DNA from: Desulfobulbaceae bacterium
Lineage (GTDB): Bacteria; Desulfobacterota; Desulfobulbia; Desulfobulbales; VMSU01
Direction of reading: 5' to 3'
Assembly (NCBI GenBank): GCA_015231515.1
Contig: JADGBM010000015.1
Coordinates: 1 to 41,353, forward strand
Length of the DNA: 41,353 bases
Below, in pieces: positions 25,791 through 33,084 of the stretch. The translations under genes and the position numbers were made by a program. The first letter of the stretch is position 1; every line of letters begins with the position of its first letter. Below the pieces are notes generated by a model. That model did no database searches and was not told the DNA's origin. It saw only the letters and a list, made by a program, of their open reading frames with translations.

Positions 25791-26117
25791 TTACGCTGTT
25801 GCAAGATTGCGTGAGCTAGTTTGAGAGGAGTGATACTTAACTTCTTTTTCTATTATTTTCCCCACTTTACTTTTAGCTATTTTCATATTGTACCGTACTT
25901 GTAGATTGAGCCAAAATTCTGGTTCAATTCCAAAATACTTGCCGAGACGTAACGCAGTATCAGCTGTAATTTCTCTTTTACCATGTATAATTTGACTGAC
26001 CCGATTTGCCGGGACATTAAGGTCTTTTGCCAACTGATTTTGAGTGATTTCCATTGGCTTAAGAAATTCTTCCAGCAATACATCGCCCGGAGTGATTGGA
26101 GTTAGTTTAGTTGCCAT
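25791..26117 (-). CDS. higA: HigA-type antitoxin (XRE helix-turn-helix)
   Basis: A 108-residue antitoxin. The start MATKLTPITPGDVLLEEF and the helix-turn-helix (about residues 22-55, ITQNQLAKDLNVPANRVSQI with IIHGKREIT after it) are characteristic of HigA/VapI antitoxins. ATG 26117 is chosen because AAGGGG stands at the right distance; an in-frame ATG 24 bases upstream overlaps the toxin end. It should neutralise the HigB-like toxin encoded just upstream and repress their shared promoter. The toxin stop and this start are about 4 bases apart. Confidence 0.9.
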   Translation of the reverse strand: MATKLTPITPGDVLLEEFLKPMEITQNQLAKDLNVPANRVSQIIHGKREITADTALRLGKYFGIEPEFWLNLQVRYNMKIAKSKVGKIIEKEVKYHSSQTSSRNLATA

Positions 26118-26121
26118 AATT

Positions 26122-26409
26122 TTACCCCTTGTGATAGTCAATAATTTCTACGTCGAAGACGCTTTCTTCTGACCATACGAAACAAATACGCCACTGGTCG
26201 TTAATTCTAATACTGTTCTGTCCGCTTCTGGCGCCTTTTATTAACTGCTCAAGCCTATTTCCAGGAGGAACTCGCAAACTTTGCAAAGAAACAGCAGCGT
26301 TAAGAACCTCAAGTTTTATTCTTGCTGCTCTGGAAATATTTCTGAACTTTTTCACATCTAAATCGTCAAAAAGTTTTTCCGTATCTTTGCATTTGAAGAA
26401 TTAAATCAT
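26122..26409 (-). pseudogene. higB: HigB-type toxin with an in-frame TAA at codon 3
   Basis: The readable part matches RelE-fold HigB toxins: KCKDTEKLFD, then KKFRNISRAARIKLEVLNAA, PPGNRLEQLKGA-like region and NDQWRICFVW ending VEIIDYHKG. The canonical family start (MI[K/R]SFKCK) would be ATG 26409, and the DNA there reads ATG ATT TAA TTC TTC AAA TGC: the frame is intact but codon 3 is a stop. The longest stop-free version starts at GTG 26355 and lacks 18 residues. The toxin may therefore be silenced or made only by re-initiation. Its HigA partner is intact, which fits loss of the toxin first. Confidence 0.7.
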
Positions 26410-26420
26410 AAAGATACGCT

Positions 26421-26437
26421 ATGACGCTATACGTCAT
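26421..26437. promoter_or_regulatory. Palindromic operator of the higBA promoter region
   Basis: ATGACG (26421-26426) and CGTCAT (26432-26437) form an inverted repeat with a 5-base spacer, placed about 12 bases upstream of the original higB start. A TTGACG at 26444-26439 (minus strand) could be the -35 box. Position and symmetry fit HigA autorepression. The -10 box is not clear. Confidence 0.5.
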
Positions 26438-26648
26438 TCGTCAATAGAAATATTGGACTTAAGAGCGACAAACGACCAGCATAAGGGGCGGCGGCCACTG
26501 AAATAGTTTCAGAGAAAGCTGCTCCCCGCCGTCCCTCACTATGCCTACCAAACTAATAAGGGAAGTGTCCCTATTCTCCTATTTTCTCGTTAAAACCGGC
26601 GTGCTCGCGCGTCGTGCTTGAGCGAATTGTTAGTGTTTTTTTGCTGTT

Positions 26649-26993
26649 TTATAGCTTGAGAACCAGCTTCAAGCCCTCGTCGACTTGGTCTATGATATTG
26701 TTGGGTAGATGGTGAACTTTTTCAGTTAATAATGCTTTGTCGATGGTAATAACTTGAGAAATGTTAATAACGCTTTCTTTGGGCAATTTAGAGCTTTTAC
26801 TGGATAAAAGTATATTCCCGGGGGCTGCCACTAAGCGTAGGTTTGAGGTAATTACAACGGCAATTATTGTGTTTATTTTGCTTTTGTTGAATTCGTTTGA
26901 TTGGACTATGAGTAGTGGTCTTTTGTAGCCCGGCCCTGAACCAACAGGCTCAGGGGGTTCGGCCCACCAGATATCCCCGCGTTTTATTACCAT
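26649..26993 (-). CDS. MazF/PemK-family toxin (endoribonuclease)
   Basis: A 114-residue protein with the MazF/PemK start RGDIWWAEPPEPVGSGPG and KRPLLIVQSN, the strand TIIAVVITSN and the ESVINISQVITIDK segment near residue 75, all hallmarks of this mRNA-cleaving toxin family. It is encoded after its antitoxin and overlaps it by 7 bases. Downstream (26410-26648) lies a non-coding stretch with half of an attC-like site and a GC-rich hairpin. Confidence 0.9.
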   Translation of the reverse strand: MVIKRGDIWWAEPPEPVGSGPGYKRPLLIVQSNEFNKSKINTIIAVVITSNLRLVAAPGNILLSSKSSKLPKESVINISQVITIDKALLTEKVHHLPNNIIDQVDEGLKLVLKL

Positions 26994-27223
26994 TCTTCTT
27001 TCTCTATTGAGCTGAACTGCATAGTTGAAATGGTTCCGTTCAATTTTGCAGGCTCTGAAGAGTAGATTTCATCAAGCTGTTTAGTAATGAGTTCAGAAGG
27101 GTGTTGTTCTAAAAATTTTGCAACAGCCTCTGTGTACAGCTTGCTTCGCGAAAACCCATGGTTTTTTGCGTACTGGTCAGCTGCACGGAACAATTTGTCT
27201 GGTATTGAGATTGCAGTTTTCAT
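26987..27223 (-). CDS. Ribbon-helix-helix antitoxin (MazE/PemI-like)
   Basis: A 78-residue protein starting MKTAISIPDKLFRAADQYAK, a classic ribbon-helix-helix DNA-binding N-terminus (residues 1-45). The C-terminal tail, rich in acidic residues (SSIEKEEW at the end), would wrap the MazF-like toxin. It precedes the toxin gene with an overlap, the usual antitoxin-first order. Its promoter lies so close that the transcript probably starts at the ATG itself. Confidence 0.88.
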   Translation of the reverse strand: MKTAISIPDKLFRAADQYAKNHGFSRSKLYTEAVAKFLEQHPSELITKQLDEIYSSEPAKLNGTISTMQFSSIEKEEW

Positions 27224-27229
27224 GTCTAA

Positions 27230-27258
27230 AGTATAACTATGGTAATACTCAGTGTCAA
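27230..27258 (-). promoter_or_regulatory. Near-consensus promoter of the MazEF-like pair
   Basis: Read on the minus strand: TTGACA (27258-27253), a 17-base spacer, TATACT (27235-27230). The expected transcription start falls about at 27223, the A of the antitoxin ATG, so the mRNA would be leaderless. Confidence 0.75.
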
Positions 27259-27309
27259 TTCGTTTTTTGAGAGCGTTAACGTTAAGCTAACCACACTGAA
27301 AATTGGGGG

Positions 27310-27370
27310 CTACACATCTGACAGACCTGATTCCCAACTTAATTTCACTTTCACTTTGTCAGATGTGTAG
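27310..27370. repeat. Inverted repeat with 14-base perfect arms
   Basis: CTACACATCTGACA (27310-27323) and TGTCAGATGTGTAG (27357-27370) are perfect inverse complements, flanked by runs of G/C (GGGGG on the left, CCTGACCCCC on the right). The GGGGTCAGGTCT type end resembles REP-like elements associated with Y1 transposases. The right arm encodes the last residues of the neighbouring minus-strand gene. Confidence 0.8.
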
Positions 27371-27803
27371 ACCTGACCCCCTCTATTATTCCAAAATCAC
27401 CAAATTGTTTTTCAAGTGCACCCCAATGGCTTCGCAATATGCCTCTATGTCGACAAAATGGGTGCAACCATACCCAATCTAAGACCCAGCATGACCTATC
27501 ACTAAATTCTCTCCATCTAAAACAGCAACCACCTATTAAGCGCGTAGGTGTTTCAGAATGTTCTTCTGTCATTGCGTCAAAGGCTGCTTCCGTAAACAAT
27601 AAACCATGATATTTGTGATCATCATATAAATGCTCGTCTGCCTCATATTGGATATGATCATATTTGAACTCTTTTTTGAAGTAACCAGCGAAAGTTTCAA
27701 GTATCGCACGCATTTCTTGAGAGGACGTTTTCTCTATGTCGTACCTCCCATTAGAAGAGATACATTTATCAATCACTGGAAGTGAAATAGTATATTTATC
27801 CAT
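27351..27803 (-). CDS. Small protein, possible GNAT-like acetyltransferase
   Basis: A 150-residue protein. The segment CWVLDWVWLHPFCRHRGILRSHW (key part HPFCRHRGI, about residues 111-119) resembles the strand-loop-helix of GNAT acetyltransferases that binds acetyl-CoA, where R-x-x-G-x-G/A is expected; here the last position is Leu. The rest, including a region with many His and Asp (about residues 50-70), is not recognised. The final eight to ten residues (VRSTHLTK) are encoded by the inverted repeat, so the original C-terminus may have been replaced. The bactofilin-like gene ends 11 bases upstream of its start. Confidence 0.5.
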   Translation of the reverse strand: MDKYTISLPVIDKCISSNGRYDIEKTSSQEMRAILETFAGYFKKEFKYDHIQYEADEHLYDDHKYHGLLFTEAAFDAMTEEHSETPTRLIGGCCFRWREFSDRSCWVLDWVWLHPFCRHRGILRSHWGALEKQFGDFGIIEGVRSTHLTK

Positions 27804-27814
27804 AAGTTTATGAT

Positions 27815-28108
27815 TTACCCAATTGATGCGTTGGCTGAGATATTAGTTTCACCTGCCTGGTCGATAACCTGGCCGGATACTGTGCCTGAGATACTAATTT
27901 TTCCGCCTTTATTCACAACATCACCAGTAACCATTCCATGTATTTCTACAATAGCACCTTGTTCCACGATCAAAGCTTTGGTTGCCGTGCCGTGAAGAGT
28001 GAGAAAGCCGCCATTTTTGACAGTTACATTGCCAGTAAACATGCCATGCATTTTCAATTCTGAAGTTATTTCAACATCACCATCTATTTTTCCGTGTTCA
28101 GTATTCAT
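27815..28108 (-). CDS. Bactofilin-like polymer-forming protein (beta-helix)
   Basis: A 97-residue protein built of short repeats with a hydrophobic-x-G-x-V pattern (for example MHGMFTGNVTVKNGG, VEIHGMVTGDVVNKGG, ISISGTVSGQVIDQAG), the sign of a right-handed beta-helix as in bactofilins (DUF583). It is slightly shorter than typical bactofilins and lacks their N-terminal tail. It lies immediately downstream of an attC-like site on the minus strand, as a cassette gene would. Role unknown; bactofilins form filaments at membranes. Confidence 0.7.
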   Translation of the reverse strand: MNTEHGKIDGDVEITSELKMHGMFTGNVTVKNGGFLTLHGTATKALIVEQGAIVEIHGMVTGDVVNKGGKISISGTVSGQVIDQAGETNISANASIG

Positions 28109-28121
28109 GTATTCTCCTTAG

Positions 28122-28245
28122 CACATAACGATCGCGATAACTTGCCCAACTGGGAACTTTGATTGGGCAAAAATAAATTAAATCCCAAACTGCGAAAACC
28201 CATAAACGCGGCCCCATTGGGTCAAGTTAATTGTATGGTTATGTG
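28122..28245 (-). other. attC-like integron recombination site
   Basis: Outer arms CACATAAC (28122-28129) and GTTATGTG (28238-28245) are perfect inverse complements. Inner arms AACTTGCCCAACTGGG (28139-28154) and CCCATTGGGTCAAGTT (28213-28228) pair with one extra base on one side, the kind of extrahelical base that marks attC strand polarity. The 124-base length and position between two minus-strand genes fit an attC site with R' (GTTATGTG) just before the bactofilin-like gene. Confidence 0.6.
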
Positions 28246-28296
28246 ATTTCATACAATTTAATTCGATATTTTTAGTAAGGTTTGCATATGCTTATT

Positions 28297-29415
28297 CTAA
28301 CTTTTCTCATCTTGCTTGGTGATATACTGAAACCCTTTACTTGGAGACCAGCTGATTGCAATATCTGATTGCCCTTCATTGATAAAACCAATAATATTTT
28401 CTGGAACCTCTTCAACATTTAGAATATTTGCATTGACAACTACTCCTCTCATCCTTTTAATGTTCATTCTCATTACGACTGGAATTTTGCTCCACTCTGC
28501 ATCTTGAAGACATTGCTTTTTTCTTTTATCTGTGATGTCTGTGTCTTTTATTGTTACTGACAATTCAGCACCATCTGCGATATTTCTAACTTTGACTTTG
28601 AAATATTCAAAGTTTGAACTATCAACTTTTATTATTCTAAAAATTCCGTCTATTCTATCATCTATTGCTTTTTCTCTTTGCTTCTTAAATATTTGCTTAA
28701 CAGTTTTACTTTGTATGTCTTTGACGGCATTTATAGATATTTCGTCAGCATCTGATAATTTTTTTAATAATGTTGTTTGCATTGCATCAACACTTTCTTG
28801 CACTTGTTCTAATCCGGGATTGTATTTGTAAGCATTTGCCAAGATCTCCATACGCTTAATTTCTTGTTCTGAGGCAAATCTTCTTGCGTCAATCTCTTCC
28901 TTTTTCTGTATTGTTTGTTGCTCGGCAACAAACAAGTCTTTTTGGTGTTGAAGAAGAGTGCTCAATCCAGCGTTACCACCCCACATTAACCCAAGACCAA
29001 GAACAGTTATCACGTAATGTTTAGGTTCCATTTTTGTTGCCATATCTTTTGCAAAAATAGTTATTGTTTTTATAAGTTCCGCGACAACCTCTGAAGACCC
29101 TTCTGATATTTGAAATGTAATAGTAAGATTTTCTTTTTCATCATCAGTTAGTTTGTTTGCATTTAATTTACTATGAACAGCCAAGGCATAAGTTCTGAAA
29201 ATAGTATTTTGAAGTTCAATCAAACCTTCCATGTTCTTAGCTGTAAGCGAGGCTTGGTGTTTAATACCTTTTAGTTTAATGTCTATTTTCGGCCAGTTTG
29301 AAAATACTAGCTCAAGATTCGAATGTTCGTCGAATGCGCCCTCTAGAGCCTGTTCGAAAATCTCCCATGCGTCATCCTCATTTTTAATTTTAATACTATT
29401 TATATCTTCACTCAT
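28297..29415 (-). CDS. Unknown protein with one membrane segment and coiled coil
   Basis: A 372-residue protein. Residues 1-130 are soluble and helix-rich; residues about 133-152 (YVITVLGLGLMWGGNAG) form one probable membrane span; residues about 155-215 are strongly charged and predicted coiled coil (QKKEEIDARRFASEQEIKR within it); the C-terminal 130 residues look like a beta-rich domain. No family recognised. It lies 189 bases downstream of the cyclase-like gene on the same strand, and both fall between two attC-like sites, so they may travel together. AT-rich composition sets it apart from the biosynthetic genes. Confidence 0.7.
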   Translation of the reverse strand: MSEDINSIKIKNEDDAWEIFEQALEGAFDEHSNLELVFSNWPKIDIKLKGIKHQASLTAKNMEGLIELQNTIFRTYALAVHSKLNANKLTDDEKENLTITFQISEGSSEVVAELIKTITIFAKDMATKMEPKHYVITVLGLGLMWGGNAGLSTLLQHQKDLFVAEQQTIQKKEEIDARRFASEQEIKRMEILANAYKYNPGLEQVQESVDAMQTTLLKKLSDADEISINAVKDIQSKTVKQIFKKQREKAIDDRIDGIFRIIKVDSSNFEYFKVKVRNIADGAELSVTIKDTDITDKRKKQCLQDAEWSKIPVVMRMNIKRMRGVVVNANILNVEEVPENIIGFINEGQSDIAISWSPSKGFQYITKQDEKS

Positions 29416-29517
29416 CTGGCGTCCTTTGTTGAATGCAATTTTATATGATTTATTTTAATGGGTATCTGCTTAGGTATTTTCTCCGCAAGACATAATTAGG
29501 GTAATTAGGGGACAGAG

Positions 29518-29563
29518 CACGGTTTTGACGGGCTTTCAAAGGTGTGTCTTTTTATAAACCGTG
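29518..29563. repeat. Imperfect inverted repeat (REP-like) downstream of the cyclase-like gene
   Basis: CACGGTTT (29518-29525) and AAACCGTG (29556-29563) pair perfectly, and the surrounding GGACAGAG / GGTCTGGTCC extends the stem imperfectly. The preceding AATTAGGGGACAG is typical of extragenic REP-like elements. It lies in the 29416-29604 gap, in which I see no gene. Confidence 0.6.
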
Positions 29564-29604
29564 GTCTGGTCCTCATTTGTTCCGTGGGAGCTGAGAGTAA
29601 ATGT

Positions 29605-30321
29605 TTACCCGTGACATTGCTTACAAACATCCATGTGAAACTGTTTTGTATTTTGCCACTTTTGACAAATTGAAGGATTGGCAGCCCAATCTTCAGGTGT
29701 TGGGTCATCGTTTTTTTTTGACCAAAGGAAAGGATTTTGATGGTGAATGCCATAAGTCCAATCAAGAGCCAGAGTTGAAATAGTCTCATTGTTTTTAAGT
29801 GGTACGTTGTAAGGGAGAATCGGCCAATCAGCAAATTTCCCTCCTCGCACAAATTCTGGGACACGACCTGCTGCAGAGTCTGTGAGGGCCGCCCCAGCCC
29901 ACTGTTGCTTTTGTTCCATTTCATATGCATCTATAATTGGCTTCCCAACGTACATAGCGTTTTTAGGATCAATAAATGCATTGCCGTATGCTATGCCAGC
30001 CCTCATACGAGTATTGCTGAACATTGTCACGAAAAGCAGCCATGCCACGCTTTGCAGCAACTCCTGTAAGCTTTCATCCGAGTCTTCATGAGTGAATAGC
30101 AGAATTGTATCGGAAAACCATGCAAGACCAATGTTTGAATTTTTGTTGATGTCATCGAAGTTTGGAACTGTTTCCGGCCAATCATTTTTATTTATAGAAT
30201 GATGGAGAGCCTTACGGAACCACCCTAGTACATTACCTACAACAGTATCAAGTGGAGTACTACGGACAAGTTCCGAAAACCCGAGAATGTCACATATAGC
30301 TATTGTGTACTGTCTATTCAT
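29605..30321 (-). CDS. Class III nucleotide-cyclase-like domain protein
   Basis: A 238-residue protein starting at ATG 30321 (MNRQYTIAICDILGFSELV); upstream in-frame starts lie within the attC-like site. The layout ICDILGFS (Asp11), WFSDTILLF (Asp71) and MRAGIAYG (near residue 105) matches the metal-binding strands and core of class III nucleotide cyclases, including the single-domain cyclases of Pycsar-type phage defence. The C-terminal third contains several Trp and a CKQC pair and has no clear match. Both metal aspartates are present, so catalysis is possible, but base specificity cannot be read. It is a single-domain stand-alone cyclase in an accessory region. Confidence 0.6.
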   Translation of the reverse strand: MNRQYTIAICDILGFSELVRSTPLDTVVGNVLGWFRKALHHSINKNDWPETVPNFDDINKNSNIGLAWFSDTILLFTHEDSDESLQELLQSVAWLLFVTMFSNTRMRAGIAYGNAFIDPKNAMYVGKPIIDAYEMEQKQQWAGAALTDSAAGRVPEFVRGGKFADWPILPYNVPLKNNETISTLALDWTYGIHHQNPFLWSKKNDDPTPEDWAANPSICQKWQNTKQFHMDVCKQCHG

Positions 30322-30343
30322 ATATTTATATTTTACCGTGCTA

Positions 30344-30477
30344 CACATAACGGCCAGCATCACCTGCACCAAGCAGATTTGCCGACCAACTTGGCAAATG
30401 CACGAAAGGCTGATATATTGATGGCCTTGAAAAAATCGCAGGCGTGCTTGGTGTCAGCGTGTATGCCATTGTTCGGC
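30344..30477 (-). other. attC-like integron recombination site
   Basis: Left end CACATAAC (30344-30351), identical to that of the other site, and right end GTTCGGC (30471-30477). Inner arms 30352-30374 (GGCCAGCATCACCTGCACCAAGC split by mismatches) and 30446-30467 pair imperfectly, with perfect CACCAAGC/GCTTGGTG. Read on the minus strand: R'' GCCGAAC, then L'' and L', then R' GTTATGTG, followed 23 bases later by the cyclase-like gene start. Confidence 0.58.
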
Positions 30478-30777
30478 ATTCTCTGCCGTTTTATTCTCTG
30501 TCAGCCAGATATTAGTTGCATAAGCCACTGCCTCTGGTTATATTAAGAGTAATTGGAATATCTAGTTTTTTGTTGCCGCTCGCACGGGCCTTATGAATGT
30601 AAGGGAAAGTGCTGTATCAAAGATTTTTTTGGTGCAAGCGTTGGGTGTCTGTATTAAGCAGGCCTTCATCAAAGTCTTCGGACGGAGGATGTCGTGGCAA
30701 AGCCTCTCACCTGAGAAACCGCATCTTAAATTAGTATATATTTCAATATAATTTAACAATTATCGTGTTAAATATAT
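30478..30777. other. Non-coding stretch of about 300 bases
   Basis: Between the attC-like site and the terminator of the next cassette. An open frame of 65 codons (30562-30759, minus) has no recognisable domain and no good ribosome binding site, so I do not call it. I see nothing else here. Confidence 0.4.
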
Positions 30778-30807
30778 AAAGGCTAGTCATTAATTTGACT
30801 AGCCTTT
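30778..30807 (-). terminator. Strong hairpin terminator
   Basis: AAAGGCTAGTCA (30778-30789) and TGACTAGCCTTT (30796-30807) form a perfect 12-bp stem with a 6-base loop, starting one base after the stop codon of the 30809-31627 gene. T-runs at both sides make it likely to act in both directions. Confidence 0.85.
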
Positions 30808-30808
30808 C

Positions 30809-31627
30809 TTATTTGTGTGGGACTCTAACAAAATCATTCAGATAAATGTTTACATGTGTAGTGTTACTGTTGTCGACCTCTCCGTTAACGCTACATATAA
30901 ATTTATAACCACTAAGAGTTGGTTTGCTAATATGCTTAACATCGAAATGAAACCCTGCATCCCATAGCAGACCTAGTCGGTAAATTCCTTTTAAGAAATG
31001 TTTTGGGTGTTTTTTTGCATCGTCATGTCTTAAATTGCCTTCATTCATTTTAGTAACTGGAAACACAAGATTCCGTGAGTCTTGGTAGCACCTAAGCTCC
31101 TTGTTTTCTTTAATAGAAGAGAAAACATTTTCATCAAGATTGCCGAAGTAAAATTCACGTAAAAAATCAAAAAATTCCCTACCCTCAGTTATAAAATTTT
31201 TATTAGGTAGTAATAGGTAATGCCTCCTTGAAGGGCGCTTTTTGATTTTCAAACCATTGCGTATAGTCTGCAATAATTCATGCCCAAATTCTTCAATGTC
31301 CTTGAAATGGTTAAGTATATAGTCGTAATAGGTTGTTGTTTTATTGAGCGGTTGTATGTCTGCAAATGGGAAAAATAATTTTTTAAGAATAGTTGATCCT
31401 TTGTATTGGACATAGACAACTCTGATCGTTTTAGGTGCTTTTCTTGAAACGGTTTGAGCAAAACTATCAATAAATTTTTCTATAACAACTTCTTTGTAAA
31501 CAGGTTGTTTTTCTTGAACAGTAAGAAACGTAACAGCGTTATCTTTTTTTAGTCCATTTCTTTCTAACCATTTCAGTAGTATGGGTTCATCTTTGGCTGC
31601 TATTCCAGCAATAATAATATGATGCAC
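30809..31627 (-). CDS. Unknown protein, second gene of a two-gene module
   Basis: A 272-residue soluble protein, rich in Lys, Phe and Tyr. The start MHHIIIAGIAAKDEPILLKWLERNG suggests a Rossmann-like or nuclease-type alpha/beta N-terminal domain. The middle (about 120-150) has a basic KKRPSRRHYLLLPNK segment. The end (FHFDVKHISKPTLSGYKF region) contains histidines. I recognise no family. It starts 4 bases after the stop of the gene upstream and is followed at once by a terminator, so the two genes form a closed operon in the accessory region. Confidence 0.7.
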   Translation of the reverse strand: MHHIIIAGIAAKDEPILLKWLERNGLKKDNAVTFLTVQEKQPVYKEVVIEKFIDSFAQTVSRKAPKTIRVVYVQYKGSTILKKLFFPFADIQPLNKTTTYYDYILNHFKDIEEFGHELLQTIRNGLKIKKRPSRRHYLLLPNKNFITEGREFFDFLREFYFGNLDENVFSSIKENKELRCYQDSRNLVFPVTKMNEGNLRHDDAKKHPKHFLKGIYRLGLLWDAGFHFDVKHISKPTLSGYKFICSVNGEVDNSNTTHVNIYLNDFVRVPHK

Positions 31628-31631
31628 CGTT

Positions 31632-32297
31632 TTACCTTTTTTTAATTAAGTAACTAATGATATCTAGAGGTAAAACTACTTTTGATCGTTTGTTTGCAGG
31701 AATAGCCTGTATTATCTCTTCGAGAAGAGTCGATTTATCCCCTGCAAACGACTTATCTATATGTTTTTCAAACATAGATAAATCAATTTTGTTTTTTTCT
31801 GACCATTTTTTTATATTTGTAAATATCTGAGTGATGACACTCTGCTCCATCTGTTTTAGGTTTATAGGAATTTTGGCATCGATCAAATAATCATTCTCTA
31901 TTTCAACCATAGAATCATCTTCTTTGGCGAATGTAAATCTGTATGGTGGTGAGGTGGTGAAGTAAACATTCGGTTGTGCTTTGCATTTAGATGCAAAGGC
32001 AAACAATAAGGTTCTTGGAATTTTAGTTAGAAAATGCAACGCTTCGCTGTCTAATTTATTGGCACTTTCATGCAATATTTTTTCAATTTCCTCTTTGTCA
32101 TCAATAGTCGCAATTGCAGTTCTCTCTTTCTCGGGGCCACAAGCTACCGTATACCCATCCATTGACTCTACAAATTCTCGTAGATTGCCAATCATTAAAC
32201 CATTTTTTTTAAGGATGCCCCCAAGTTGAGACAAATAAAGTGGTTTAGGGGAATTAGGATATATTTTTTTTATAAAATCTGCTGTTTTTTGCATCAC
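31632..32297 (-). CDS. Unknown protein with possible OST-HTH/LOTUS-like N-terminus
   Basis: A 221-residue lysine-rich soluble protein. The first 60 residues (PLYLSQLGGILKK, then NLREFVESMDGYTV) resemble the winged-helix OST-HTH/LOTUS fold, which binds RNA and often accompanies PIN- or NYN-type nucleases; this match is weak and by eye. The rest has no recognisable motif. It is the first gene of a two-gene operon, with its partner 4 bases downstream. Base composition is clearly AT-rich compared with the flanking biosynthetic genes. Confidence 0.68.
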   Translation of the reverse strand: MMQKTADFIKKIYPNSPKPLYLSQLGGILKKNGLMIGNLREFVESMDGYTVACGPEKERTAIATIDDKEEIEKILHESANKLDSEALHFLTKIPRTLLFAFASKCKAQPNVYFTTSPPYRFTFAKEDDSMVEIENDYLIDAKIPINLKQMEQSVITQIFTNIKKWSEKNKIDLSMFEKHIDKSFAGDKSTLLEEIIQAIPANKRSKVVLPLDIISYLIKKR

Positions 32298-33084
32298 ATC
32301 TCCCTATTTGCATGGATTTTATTTGTTCCCAATAAAGTAGCTAGCTTAATCATTTATGGATATTTATCACCCAAAATTTTACAAGGATGTCTAATGATGT
32401 CCTCTTTCAAGGAGTTATGTAGGGAGCCGAACAAGTTATTAACTGGACGGAATCCGTCCTGTCAACACCACAAATTGTGGTGTTATCCATAAAGCAAAAA
32501 GTGCGCCAGATATTCATTGCTGGTTCTCATGTCGTGTCAACGTGATCAAAAATCCAGAGGGCTTTTTGCTTCTTTGGTGGTTTTACACGGTATGCAATGA
32601 GTTTAAATCATCGTTGTTTTTACATCGGTTTAGCCCAACCGCCAGCCCCCAACCGCCACAAAAATCGAGAAAATATCGGAGCCATTTCCCCTAATAAACA
32701 GCGGATGGCGCATGGATTGTCCGTTGTTCTAAAACTCTGTTGAATCGGGCTGCAACATTTTCCGGGACTTGCAACATGTCCCTAATTACTCTGATATAAA
32801 ATTAACGTGGAATTAATAGTGACTCGAATGACTATCTCTTCTACTCAGTAGCTGATAGGAAGTCAATTGATAATAAAGAGGGCTTATTGGGGGGGGGCGT
32901 ACAGCGACGCTTGAGGAAGGGGCTGTAGGAGGCTTTTAGGGCTTCCATGTTGAAAATTTACTCCCGTTATTGTTACCCCCGAAGACATCATTCTGCTCGG
33001 GTAGCCAGTTCCGGTTCATCCGGCATACGATCTGATGTGTTACCAGTTGATACAAAAGGTCCGGTCAATTATGGTTTGAGGATT
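32298..33084. other. Long intergenic region with palindromes, no gene recognised
   Basis: Nearly 790 bases without a convincing gene. It holds two palindromes: GGACGG-AAT-CCGTCC (32445-32459) and a 21-base one with arms AACACCACAA and TTGTGGTGTT (32464-32484). A G9 run stands at about 32889-32897. A GTTGGGC-type core lies on the minus strand near 32645-32655 and could be the rest of an attC site, but I find no partner arm. It forms the border between the AT-rich accessory genes and the radical SAM operon. Confidence 0.5.

Noticed and set aside
27310-27370. attC site in place of a REP-like inverted repeat
   Set aside because: The arms are perfectly matched with no unpaired bases and lack RYYYAAC/GTTRRRY cores, unlike attC.
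30562-30759. Minus-strand frame of 65 codons
   Set aside because: No ribosome binding site or recognisable motif; probably chance frame in cassette spacer DNA.
32640-32665. GTTGGGC core on the minus strand as end of a third attC site
   Set aside because: No matching RYYYAAC core or inner arms found within 150 bases, so a full site cannot be supported.
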